Source of the DNA: an uncultured Mycoplasmatota bacterium
GTDB lineage: Bacteria; Bacillota_I; Bacilli_A; RF39; UBA660
DNA length: 45,086 bases
Direction: 5' to 3'
NCBI GenBank assembly: GCA_948467605.1
Contig: CAOKET010000012.1
Span: 1 to 45,086, forward strand
A model generated the notes under the pieces. The model was not told the origin of the DNA and did not search any database. It worked only from the letters and a program-made list of their open reading frames with translations. Positions within the stretch are counted from its first letter, which is position 1. Each line of letters begins with the position of its first letter. Shown one piece after another: positions 24,470 to 32,456 of the stretch. Both the position numbers and the translations under genes were made by a program.

Positions 24470-25006
24470 TTAACCGCTATATTTAACATTAGTGTCCTGA
24501 TATAAATACAAAATATTTATATTATAATCTTTATTAGTAACAACATCCTCTAACCTTACATTTATTGTAATTGCTGAATTTTTATTACCTTCTCTTATAT
24601 TATGAAATATACTATTTTCATATCCCATACCACTATAAGTACTTCCACAATTAATACTTACTGGATTTACACCATCTGGTAATTTAGACTCATAATCACC
24701 ATAATATATTGTTCTACTATTTTTATCTATTCCAAATCTTACTTCCTGATCATCCATATAAAAGGAACAATATTCCCCATTAGCATCCCCAATAGCGCCT
24801 ACAAAATAAGTACTCATATGCCCCCTAGCATCTTTATAAAATCTAGATGTAAAATCTTCCTGAAGTACACTTATTTTAGAACTAACTATAAGTTCTTGAT
24901 TTCTATCATTCAACTTAAATGCAGTACTAAGTAAAAATATAGAAATTATCGTAGTTAATATAAATGCAATAATAAGTTCATATAACATATATCCTCTATT
25001 ATTCAT
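24470..25006 (-). CDS. Prepilin-like protein (ComGF/minor-pilin-like), possibly truncated
   Basis: 178 residues. MNNRG/YMLYELIIAFILTTII is a prepilin peptidase site (G5, Glu at +5) with a hydrophobic helix. The rest is a pilin-like beta domain ending in INILYLYQDTNVKYSG. It contains CSFYMDDQEVRFGIDKNSRTI-like strands (in part) typical of ComGF-type minor pseudopilins. SD GGGTGAT. It starts 4 bp after the preceding prepilin, so the two form one unit, divergent from the PilB-type ATPase. The frame stays open past its TAA for another 66 codons. Confidence 0.75.
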   Translation of the reverse strand: MNNRGYMLYELIIAFILTTIISIFLLSTAFKLNDRNQELIVSSKISVLQEDFTSRFYKDARGHMSTYFVGAIGDANGEYCSFYMDDQEVRFGIDKNSRTIYYGDYESKLPDGVNPVSINCGSTYSGMGYENSIFHNIREGNKNSAITINVRLEDVVTNKDYNINILYLYQDTNVKYSG

Positions 25007-25010
25007 AAAA

Positions 25011-25568
25011 TCACCCTATTACCTTTAAAGTAGTATACCAATACTTAGACTTACTATTTTCTATATTTCTTTCTTTTAATATTACAATAATTCTATAATA
25101 ACTAGTATTTGTAACAATTGGTATAGTACTAATATAATCTGTTGTAGTACCTTCAGTTATTACTGAATCACTAAAACCTCTTAATGCGGTTATATCATAA
25201 TTTGTAAATATTACTTTGTCTATTACAACATTACCAATCTCATTATTAACCTCTCCATAATTAAATACATAATTACATAATTCCTCTTCACCAGGATAAG
25301 AAGGATCAATAAAGTCACTACAGGTTACTGAATAGTACTTATTAGAACCAAGTCTACTTTTAAAATAATCTATTCCTTTATTATACATTAAGGTTCTTAT
25401 ATTATCTGCAGCGTATAAAGAACTTACATTATTATAATAAGATCTTTTATTATAATTATTAAGAAGTCCTAATACAGTAATATATAACAAAGTAACAACA
25501 GCAGTTACAACAGTTGCAACAATCAATGTCTCAGATAGAAAAAACCCCCTATTATTAATTTTTCTCAT
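25011..25568 (-). CDS. Prepilin-like protein
   Basis: 185 residues. MRKINNRG/FFLSETLIVATVV shows the prepilin peptidase site (G8, Glu at +5) and the hydrophobic helix. A helical stalk with YNNVSSLYAADNIRTL follows, then a beta-rich part with two Cys (VTCSDF, ELCNYVF) that may form a disulfide, ending RIIVILKERN, WYTTLKVIG. SD AAGGAGAG. Co-transcribed with the prepilin gene at 24470. Likely a minor pilin of a competence or type IV pilus system. Confidence 0.78.
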   Translation of the reverse strand: MRKINNRGFFLSETLIVATVVTAVVTLLYITVLGLLNNYNKRSYYNNVSSLYAADNIRTLMYNKGIDYFKSRLGSNKYYSVTCSDFIDPSYPGEEELCNYVFNYGEVNNEIGNVVIDKVIFTNYDITALRGFSDSVITEGTTTDYISTIPIVTNTSYYRIIVILKERNIENSKSKYWYTTLKVIG

Positions 25569-25669
25569 ATTTTACTCTCCTTAAAGTATTGCTAATATTA
25601 TAAAAATATTATATAATACTTTTATGATAAATGCTAGGGGTTTGGTTAAAATAATATAGAGGTGAACTA

Positions 25670-26854
25670 ATGATAAGAGAATTTGATTTTGAAAAATTGC
25701 CAATAGTTGAAGTAGTTAATGAAATATTGGTAGATGCTAGTGCAAGAGGAGCAAGTGATATACACTTTGATCCACTTGAAAATATACTAAAAATTAGAAT
25801 AAGAATTGATGGACAGCTAATAGATTATGCCCCAATACCAAACCATTTAAAAAGAAACTTAATAACACGTATAAAAATAATTGCTGGAATGAATATAACT
25901 GAAACTAGACTTCCACAAGATGGTGCGATTAAGGCTAATATTAAAAATACTCCACTAGATTTACGTGTTTCTTCACTTCCAACAATTAATGGAGAAAAAA
26001 TAGTTATTCGTATCTTGGATTATTCAGCAAGTGCTAAGGGAATCGAATATTTAGGATTTAGAGAAAAGAATTTTGAAAAACTTAAAAAAATGATTAACAC
26101 ACCAAACGGTATAATATTAGTAACGGGTGCTACTGGTACTGGTAAATCAACTACTGTATACTCTATTTTGCAAAAAATAAATAGAGAGGATGTCAATCTA
26201 GTTACTGTTGAAGACCCAATAGAAATGGATATCGAAGGAATTAATCAAGTGCAAGTTAACAGTGAAATAAACCTTACATTTGCTAACGTATTAAGAAGCA
26301 TCTTACGTCAAGACCCAGATATAGTAATGATTGGTGAAATAAGAGACGACGAAACTGCAAAAATAGCAGTTAGAGCATCTGTAACAGGACACTTAGTATT
26401 ATCTACCCTTCACACTAACAACTCACTTAATACAATAGAACGTCTACTTGATATGAATGTTGAAAGATACTTATTAGCAAGCGCATTATATGGAATAATA
26501 TCTCAAAAATTAGCAAGAAAGTTATGTGATCATTGTAAAGTAAAAAGACCAACTACACCATACGAAAAAAGACTATTTATGAATGTACTTGGAAAACATG
26601 TTGATGAAGTATATACAAGCCATGGATGTAATGAATGTGGTAATGGATTTAAAGGAAGAATTGCAATACATGAAGTATTACTTATAAATCAACAAATAAG
26701 AGATGCAATTAGTGATGGTATAAAAAAAGAAAAACTAAGAGAATTAGTTTATACAGACGATGTTGATACACTATTACAAGATGGGCTATATAAAGTTCTT
26801 GAAGGATATACAACAATAGAAGAAATATTAAATAGAATTGAATTAGAAGATTAA
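25670..26854 (+). CDS. PilB/GspE-family assembly ATPase
   Basis: A cytoplasmic hexameric ATPase that powers pilus or pseudopilus extension (ComGA/PilB/GspE). 394 residues: N2 domain with ASDIHFDP and RIRIDGQL, Walker A GATGTGKST at about 153-161, Asp box VEDPIE, Walker B DPDIVMIGEIRD, His box STLHTNN, and the zinc-binding tetracysteine CDHC plus CNECG near residues 280-325. The PilB-type N-terminal MshEN domain is missing, giving a ComGA-like size. The tetracysteine favours extension ATPases over PilT. SD AGAGGTGA. Divergent from two prepilin genes; the platform protein and prepilin peptidase are not in this window. Confidence 0.92.
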   Translation: MIREFDFEKLPIVEVVNEILVDASARGASDIHFDPLENILKIRIRIDGQLIDYAPIPNHLKRNLITRIKIIAGMNITETRLPQDGAIKANIKNTPLDLRVSSLPTINGEKIVIRILDYSASAKGIEYLGFREKNFEKLKKMINTPNGIILVTGATGTGKSTTVYSILQKINREDVNLVTVEDPIEMDIEGINQVQVNSEINLTFANVLRSILRQDPDIVMIGEIRDDETAKIAVRASVTGHLVLSTLHTNNSLNTIERLLDMNVERYLLASALYGIISQKLARKLCDHCKVKRPTTPYEKRLFMNVLGKHVDEVYTSHGCNECGNGFKGRIAIHEVLLINQQIRDAISDGIKKEKLRELVYTDDVDTLLQDGLYKVLEGYTTIEEILNRIELED

Positions 26855-26878
26855 CATACCATTGTGTATGTTTTTTTT
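26854..26878 (+). terminator. Intrinsic terminator of the PilB-type ATPase gene
   Basis: Stem ACATAC/GTATGT (26854-26859, 26866-26871), 6-nt loop, eight T. The first stem base is the last base of the stop codon. Confidence 0.85.
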
Positions 26879-26879
26879 A

Positions 26880-26920
26880 TAAAAAAAGATAAATTCATCA
26901 TCTTTTTACAAATTTATCTT
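26880..26920 (-). terminator. Intrinsic terminator of the DUF262 gene
   Basis: Stem AAGATAAATT/AATTTATCTT (26886-26895, 26911-26920), 15-nt loop, U-run on the minus strand, 10 nt after the stop. Confidence 0.65.
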
Positions 26921-26930
26921 AATTAATAAT

Positions 26931-28781
26931 TTATATATTAAATATTTCGCTTTTACTTAAATAATTTGAAAGATTTGTTGCTCTTTTAGAAATTTTACTA
27001 TATTTATTAAAAGTAGAATAATTTTTTAATTTAACAATAGAGTTACTCTTATCAATGTTATCTTTTCTCCACATTAATCTCAAATTTCCAATTCTATCTA
27101 ATACTTGTGTTGTAAATCTCTCATATCTCATGCCATCATAAACCTCAGGTATATCAAAATCATGATTATCCTTTAATTTCAACATCTCCTCACCCCTATT
27201 GCCTTCTATATAATAACTACACTTTTCATCATCTTTATCTGGCCTTTGAGGTAAAATATGATCTATTTGAATAGTATCTTTATTATTCATAATATATAAA
27301 GCCTTATCATAATCTATTTTATTACCATCAGAAAATTCATAAATTGCTAGTAAAATTCTTGATGCAGTCTTTTCTTTTGATTCAGAATAACCAACATAAT
27401 TTAAAATATTTGTTTTTATAGAGGATAAACTAATTCCATCTAAAATTAAACTTTCTTTAAACTCATTCATAATTTTCTTTGAATCAAAACCATTTTCAAG
27501 AATATCATTAATAATTTTCTCAAATGTTTTAATCTCATCCTTACTTTCTCTATTTGATATTGTTTGAAAAGAGAACATATATACAAAGGATGATTTCACT
27601 ATATCTATAAGTTTATTTTTATCAATATTTCCATTACCATATTCACAATATGCTCTAAATATCAATGGATTTTGATGTTTATATTCTAAATCTCTCAAAC
27701 ATGTAGTATAAAATTTAAATTTACTAGAATTAACTATAAAAATATTTCTATCAAACATATCCTTATAATATTTTACCTTACTATTCATATCATCTAGGAA
27801 TGCTTTTAAAGCATCACTCAAATTATCCTTTTTATAAAATTTTATTAAATCCTTATCAAGTTTCTTAAACTTTCTTGCGCCAATATCATTTACGTAAAAT
27901 CTAATAAATGCCTTTATAAAAGAATACATATATTTTTCTAAATTATCACTAGTTTCCTTTATTAAATTTCCCCATATATTTAAATATGTATTATAATCCT
28001 CATCATTAATATTTTGAAATATATAACTTTTTATAAGATCAATTTGATCTAATTGTTTACCTTTACTATTAATAGATTCAAATATTTCAAATAGTTTTTT
28101 TATAGAACCTTTACCTACTGTAATTGTAATAAACTTTAAATTATCAGATATAAAATCTATATAATTAAGTAAATATTCTCTATTTTCTTCTTCATCTTTT
28201 GATTTTAATATATAACTATTAATATTATTATTAATTATTACAATATTTGATAATACTCTTTGTTCTAATTCATTTTCTATATTATACTCATTAAGTTTAT
28301 CAAATAGGTCTTGACTACCAGCATTCACAAATATAGTATCAAATATATGCTTCATAATTTTATTTTCTAAACTACTAGAGTTTAATAGTGGTTCATCTTT
28401 ATTGTAAGACCTACCATCTGTTTTCTTCCATAAATATCCCTTTAAATTAATTACAGAATCATCTTTTTCTTCATTATATTTAATTGCATAATGATAAAGT
28501 AGTAAACACATTAGACTTAATGTTGTAATTCTTTGTTGACCATCTATAATTGAATATTTCGTTATACTACTCCTTACAACAGAGTCAATAGCCATGTATA
28601 CAGTTCCCATAAATAAATCTTCAGTAGAATTATTTTTAAAATACTCATTTATATCTTCAAATAATTCATTAATTTCCTCTTTTTCCCAACTATATGGTCT
28701 TTGAAATACAGGAATTGAAAAACAATTTTTAAATAATAGGCTAATATTTTCTATTTGTGGTTGATTAAATCCTTCTATCAT
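26931..28781 (-). CDS. DUF262/DUF1524 protein, GmrSD-like defence nuclease
   Basis: 616 residues. The N-terminal DUF262 domain has IPVFQRPYSW (23-32) and IIDGQQRITTL (78-88), the DGQQR loop that in GmrS and relatives handles nucleotide cofactor. The C-terminal DUF1524 domain has the His-Me/HNH-type motif IDHILPQRPDKDD and, later, DRIGNLRLMWRKDN with its Asn. Single-chain fusions of this type belong to the GmrSD/type IV modification-dependent restriction group; relatives (SspE, BrxU) act against phage DNA. No methylase or partner gene is adjacent. Its own terminator and SD (GGAG) suggest a monocistronic defence gene. The target is unknown. Confidence 0.82.
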   Translation of the reverse strand: MIEGFNQPQIENISLLFKNCFSIPVFQRPYSWEKEEINELFEDINEYFKNNSTEDLFMGTVYMAIDSVVRSSITKYSIIDGQQRITTLSLMCLLLYHYAIKYNEEKDDSVINLKGYLWKKTDGRSYNKDEPLLNSSSLENKIMKHIFDTIFVNAGSQDLFDKLNEYNIENELEQRVLSNIVIINNNINSYILKSKDEEENREYLLNYIDFISDNLKFITITVGKGSIKKLFEIFESINSKGKQLDQIDLIKSYIFQNINDEDYNTYLNIWGNLIKETSDNLEKYMYSFIKAFIRFYVNDIGARKFKKLDKDLIKFYKKDNLSDALKAFLDDMNSKVKYYKDMFDRNIFIVNSSKFKFYTTCLRDLEYKHQNPLIFRAYCEYGNGNIDKNKLIDIVKSSFVYMFSFQTISNRESKDEIKTFEKIINDILENGFDSKKIMNEFKESLILDGISLSSIKTNILNYVGYSESKEKTASRILLAIYEFSDGNKIDYDKALYIMNNKDTIQIDHILPQRPDKDDEKCSYYIEGNRGEEMLKLKDNHDFDIPEVYDGMRYERFTTQVLDRIGNLRLMWRKDNIDKSNSIVKLKNYSTFNKYSKISKRATNLSNYLSKSEIFNI

Positions 28782-28868
28782 ACATACTCCTTTACATCTT
28801 TATATAAGTAATTAAATTAATTATAAACAAAATAATGAATAAATGCAAACCCTAACACCATTAACTTT

Positions 28869-30431
28869 CTAATTTTGGGCTATAACTGATATAAGATTTT
28901 TTTCCCAATCCTTTAGTATCTTATATATATCTTCACTAGGTATTTCATTATATTTTAATCTTGCCTGAACTATTTTATTATCATGTATTTCAATAGTAAC
29001 AAAGGACTTATTTATATCTTCCTTTTTTCTCATGAGATAAATTTGACACTCATTATCAGCAATTCTTTCACAATAAGTACGCACACAATTCTTCTGTTGC
29101 CTACTTTCTTCAACTAAATCTTTTATTGATGAAACTGGATAAATTACATAATTATCATCTTCATACATATTTAATAATAAAGCCTTAGATAAACTACCTA
29201 TCTTATCTTCTATAACTGGATCTAAAACAACCTCAATTTGATCAAATAATTCATCATGTGCTTTCCTCAAACTAACTGGATATAAAACTTTTTTATCAAA
29301 CAAATCTAAGTTCAATTCTTTAGCCATATAAATATAATCAAAATATTCATTAATATTACGTCTTGAAGGATCTAAACATATAAGATAATCTTTTAATACT
29401 TTTAAATCAACTTTATACGAGTTTACAAGTTCACTAATATGATCTGTATAAACTTCTAACCATTCACTAAAAAATTTTAAGACTTCGATATCAGTTGTAG
29501 GATATATCTGTAATATCTTTAAATCTCGCAGATTAATATTACATTCTACCATAAATGGTAGATATTTTTTATCCACCCCAAATATTTCTTTAAAACTTTT
29601 ACCACTTTTAAAAATGTTAGGAGCATGAAGTGCTAGGTCATATAATTTGTAGTTTACTAAATATTCAAATTGAGGATAATATAAAGGATTTAAGGTTAAA
29701 TCAGAAATACAAAAACTATTCTCTTTATTTAAGAATTCAGTTATTTGCCATAACCTACTATACCTATAAACTGTATTCTTTAAATCATATAAATTGTCTA
29801 TATATAAATATGATTTTTGATCCATTAAAATATAATCACATTCTTTATATAAATTAGAAGATTCTACCTTTTCATAAAATTTATCATAATCATTACTAAT
29901 TTCATTATAACAATTAACTAAAAAATTAAATGGTATATAAATATTGGTTTTTAAATTTATCAAACCATCTCTTTTTATAAAATATGAATGAGTATTACAT
30001 ACATTTAATACACTAGACTTATATGGTTTTGAATAAAAGGGACTGTCATAAGATATTTTTTCTTCTATACAATATAACCAAACATTTTTATTAACTACAT
30101 TAAAAACAAAATAATTACGAGTGTTATTTAAATCGCTATTATATATTTTCTTATCTAATATAGTGATATCGTTACTAATATATAGATCATCTATATTAGT
30201 TGTATGTTTTTTATGCTGTACTCCACAACCAGAACAGTAAAAAGTTTCATCTAACGGTTCTACGCATTTACCACAATAAAAATTACCAGTATTTTCTTCA
30301 TAAAAAACCATTTTATTAGATGTATTTATTATAAATTTTTTAATATCATCTGGTATATCTTCTTTATTTTTCCAACACGGTATATCCATTATTACTTGAG
30401 TAAAATCATCATTAAATTTTAATTGAAACAT
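28869..30431 (-). CDS. PcfJ-like protein with N-terminal zinc ribbon
   Basis: 520 residues. The N-terminus carries a likely zinc ribbon, C53-x2-C56 and C66-x2-C69. The long helical middle is unassigned. The C-terminal part has the PcfJ-type signature: a YPVSLRKAHDEL segment, then SRQQKNCVRTYCERIADNECQIYLMRK and FVTIEIHDNKIVQARLKYNE, in pieces. PcfJ is named from enterococcal conjugative plasmids and homologues are common on Bacillota chromosomes and mobile elements; its biochemical role is not established. It lies 87 bp upstream of the DUF262 gene on the same strand. SD AGGGAAG. A mobile or defence origin is inferred from family and neighbour. Confidence 0.7.
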   Translation of the reverse strand: MFQLKFNDDFTQVIMDIPCWKNKEDIPDDIKKFIINTSNKMVFYEENTGNFYCGKCVEPLDETFYCSGCGVQHKKHTTNIDDLYISNDITILDKKIYNSDLNNTRNYFVFNVVNKNVWLYCIEEKISYDSPFYSKPYKSSVLNVCNTHSYFIKRDGLINLKTNIYIPFNFLVNCYNEISNDYDKFYEKVESSNLYKECDYILMDQKSYLYIDNLYDLKNTVYRYSRLWQITEFLNKENSFCISDLTLNPLYYPQFEYLVNYKLYDLALHAPNIFKSGKSFKEIFGVDKKYLPFMVECNINLRDLKILQIYPTTDIEVLKFFSEWLEVYTDHISELVNSYKVDLKVLKDYLICLDPSRRNINEYFDYIYMAKELNLDLFDKKVLYPVSLRKAHDELFDQIEVVLDPVIEDKIGSLSKALLLNMYEDDNYVIYPVSSIKDLVEESRQQKNCVRTYCERIADNECQIYLMRKKEDINKSFVTIEIHDNKIVQARLKYNEIPSEDIYKILKDWEKNLISVIAQN

Positions 30432-30468
30432 CTTTTACACTTCCCTTTTATGAGTCACCTAGTATTTA

Positions 30469-30496
30469 AAAAAAGTTATAACATTATAACTTTTTT
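30469..30496 (-). terminator. Strong terminator of the Cys-rich mini-protein gene
   Basis: Perfect 13-bp inverted repeat, AAAAAAGTTATAA/TTATAACTTTTTT around a CA centre, giving a stem with six U at its end on either strand. It lies 30 nt after the stop of the Cys-rich gene. Confidence 0.85.
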
Positions 30497-30526
30497 AAGT
30501 TTACCTTTATTTTTTATATAAAAAAA

Positions 30527-30682
30527 CTATTCTTCTTCTTGACAACAATCACAGTTGCATTCTCTTTCTTCTTCTGAACAGCAATCGCAAGTTTCATCGC
30601 AGCAGCAATCTCTTTCTTCTTTAGTTTCTTTTTCATCACAACAACAATCTTCACAATTGCATGAACGTAATTCTTTTTCCAT
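30527..30682 (-). CDS. Cysteine-rich acidic mini-protein (metallothionein-like)
   Basis: 51 residues, 15 of them Cys and 20 Asp/Glu. Cys come in clusters: C8-x-C10, C13-C14-C15, C26-C27-C28, C32-x-C34-C35, C42-x-C44-x-C46-C47. Spacing in three near-repeats (CNCEDCCC, CCCDETCDCC, CNCDCC) separated by charged KEE/EEER linkers points to internal duplication. There are no aromatic residues or membrane segment. CxC and CC clusters with an acidic background suit a soft-metal or zinc store, similar in design to metallothioneins, but no known family is recognised. SD GGAGAG, own TATAAT promoter, 5' hairpin and strong terminator show that it is a real, probably well expressed single gene. Confidence 0.8.
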   Translation of the reverse strand: MEKELRSCNCEDCCCDEKETKEERDCCCDETCDCCSEEERECNCDCCQEEE

Positions 30683-30700
30683 TTTTATCTCTCCTTTTTT

Positions 30701-30717
30701 GTAATTTATCTAATTAC
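30701..30717 (-). promoter_or_regulatory. 5' UTR hairpin of the Cys-rich gene
   Basis: GTAATT-AGATA-AATTAC, a perfect 6-bp stem that would begin at the predicted first base of the transcript and ends about 10 nt before the SD. A 5'-terminal hairpin could protect the mRNA; inference. Confidence 0.4.
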
Positions 30718-30723
30718 ATTTAC

Positions 30724-30752
30724 ATTATATGTCTTTACTAAAATAAAGTCCA
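30724..30752 (-). promoter_or_regulatory. Promoter of the Cys-rich mini-protein gene
   Basis: TGGACT (30747-30752), 17-nt spacer, perfect TATAAT (30724-30729). It lies in the short gap after ruvB, so this gene need not depend on the ruv transcript. Confidence 0.65.
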
Positions 30753-30757
30753 TAATT

Positions 30758-31759
30758 TTATTCAAACTTTTCAGGTACATCTAATCCTAAATGAATAAAT
30801 GCTTTCTTAGTAACCATTCTTCCCCTTGAAGTTCTTTTTAAAAGACCAGTTTGTAACAAATATGGTTCATATACATCTTCAATAGTAGTTTGTTCCTCAC
30901 CAATTGAACTAGCAATCGCATCTATTCCAACAGGACCACCATTAAATTTTTCAATAATAGATTTAAGTAAATTATAATCTGTGTCATCTAGACCAAGTTT
31001 ATCAACTTTAAGTCTATCAAGCGCTAAAGAAGCGATTTCCTTAGTAATAACACCATCCCCCATTACAAGAGCGAAATCCCTAACCCTTTTAAATAGCCTA
31101 TTAGCAATTCTTGGGGTTCCTCTACTACGAGACGCTAATTCTAAAGAAGCCTCCTCATCTATTTCACAATCCAAAACACAACTAGTTCTTTTAACTATAG
31201 TTTTAAGTTCATCTATAGTATAATAATTAAGTTTTGATACAATACCAAATCTATCTCTTAATGGACTTGTTAAGTCTCCCGCTCTAGTAGTCGCACCAAC
31301 TAAAGTAAAATGTGGTAAATCTATAGTTATATTTTTAGATGATGAATCATTTCCAACTATTATATCAAGTTTAAAGTCCTCCATAGCAGGATATAAAATC
31401 TCTTCAATAAATCTAGGAATCCTATGTATTTCATCAATAAATAATACATCATTTTCCTCTAATGTTGATAAAAGTGCTGCTAAATCACCTTGCTTTTCTA
31501 TGGATGGTCCACTTGCAGTTTTAATATTACTCCCCATTTCTCTTGCTATTATATATGCTAGTGTTGTCTTACCTAAACCTGGAGGTCCATATAATAATAC
31601 ATGATCAAGTGCTTCACCTCTCATTTTAGCGGCTTCCATAAAAACACTTAAATTATCTTTAACCTCGCTCTGACCAATATATTCATCTAAAAAAGAAGGC
31701 CTTAATTGATTTTCATTATTATCATAATCTAATTGTTCTGCTGTTAAAATTCTATCCAT
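30758..31759 (-). CDS. ruvB: Holliday-junction branch-migration ATPase RuvB
   Basis: A hexameric AAA+ motor that drives branch migration with RuvA. 333 residues: Walker [10 protein letters not shown], Walker [10 protein letters not shown], sensor 1 [19 protein letters not shown], sensor 2 [10 protein letters not shown], and the C-terminal winged helix ending [14 protein letters not shown]. The start ATG at 31759 (MDRILTAE) has SD GAGGTGA 5 nt upstream; the in-frame GTG at 31768 lies inside that SD. The gap to the ruvA stop is only 5 bp, so the two are translationally coupled. RuvC is not present in the window. Confidence 0.98.
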   Translation of the reverse strand: MDRILTAEQLDYDNNENQLRPSFLDEYIGQSEVKDNLSVFMEAAKMRGEALDHVLLYGPPGLGKTTLAYIIAREMGSNIKTASGPSIEKQGDLAALLSTLEENDVLFIDEIHRIPRFIEEILYPAMEDFKLDIIVGNDSSSKNITIDLPHFTLVGATTRAGDLTSPLRDRFGIVSKLNYYTIDELKTIVKRTSCVLDCEIDEEASLELASRSRGTPRIANRLFKRVRDFALVMGDGVITKEIASLALDRLKVDKLGLDDTDYNLLKSIIEKFNGGPVGIDAIASSIGEEQTTIEDVYEPYLLQTGLLKRTSRGRMVTKKAFIHLGLDVPEKFE

Positions 31760-31764
31760 ACTCC

Positions 31765-32313
31765 TCACCTCAACAATAATTTTAATGCTTCCCTAACTTG
31801 ATCTTCTAACTTAGAAGATGTTATATTTGGCAATATTTTACTAATGTCATTTGCTTTATAGCCAAGTGATTTTAATGTTTCAGTTAATTCTTCGTTAACT
31901 ATTAATTTTGTGTCGCTACTACTTACTAATTTACCTTTTAAATCAAGTATAATTTGTCTAGCAACCTTATCACCTATTTTAGGAAACTTTTTCAAATAAT
32001 TAATATTTTCTTGTTCTATTGCAGATATAATATCATTAATATTACCAGATGCTAACATAGGTAAAGCCATCTTACATCCTAAACCCTTTACATTTATAAG
32101 TTTTAAAAAGAAATTTCTATCTTCTTTAGTCTTAAAACCATATAAACTATTCTCATCTTCTCTTATTTGTTGATATAAATATATTGTATATTCTTCATCT
32201 AATTTAAAAGAATATGGATTTGAAGTATAAATCTTATAACCAATACCACTATTATCTAAAACTATATAGTCACTTTCAATATCTTTTATTATTCCATATA
32301 AATACTCATACAT
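31765..32313 (-). CDS. ruvA: Holliday-junction DNA-binding protein RuvA
   Basis: The tetrameric junction-recognition partner of RuvB. 182 residues: N-terminal OB domain ([37 protein letters not shown]), tandem helix-hairpin-helix ([36 protein letters not shown]) and the C-terminal domain III that touches RuvB ([17 protein letters not shown]). SD AAGGTGAT. Ends in TGA just upstream of ruvB. Confidence 0.98.
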   Translation of the reverse strand: MYEYLYGIIKDIESDYIVLDNSGIGYKIYTSNPYSFKLDEEYTIYLYQQIREDENSLYGFKTKEDRNFFLKLINVKGLGCKMALPMLASGNINDIISAIEQENINYLKKFPKIGDKVARQIILDLKGKLVSSSDTKLIVNEELTETLKSLGYKANDISKILPNITSSKLEDQVREALKLLLR

Positions 32314-32332
32314 ATTATCACCTTACTTATAT

Positions 32333-32414
32333 AGTATAACATAAGAAATCATTTTTGTCGCACAAATGTTCTTAATATTTTTATGTTTACAAAATATTGA
32401 TTTTATAATATACT
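32333..32414. promoter_or_regulatory. Divergent promoters of ruvAB and the 294-residue gene
   Basis: Plus strand: TTTACA (32386-32391), 17-nt spacer, TATACT (32409-32414). Minus strand: GCGACA (32356-32361), 17-nt spacer, TATACT (32333-32338); this -35 is weak. The two sit back to back 24 bp apart in the only free DNA between the genes. Confidence 0.5.
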
Positions 32415-32456
32415 ATTTTTCATGAATAATTATAATATCTTAGGAGTAATGTAACT

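Noticed and set aside
24269-25006. Stop-codon reassignment as an explanation for the frame continuing past TAA
   Set aside because: TAA, TAG and TGA all end well-defined genes elsewhere in the window (for example thrS, obg, ruvA), so code reassignment is not supported.
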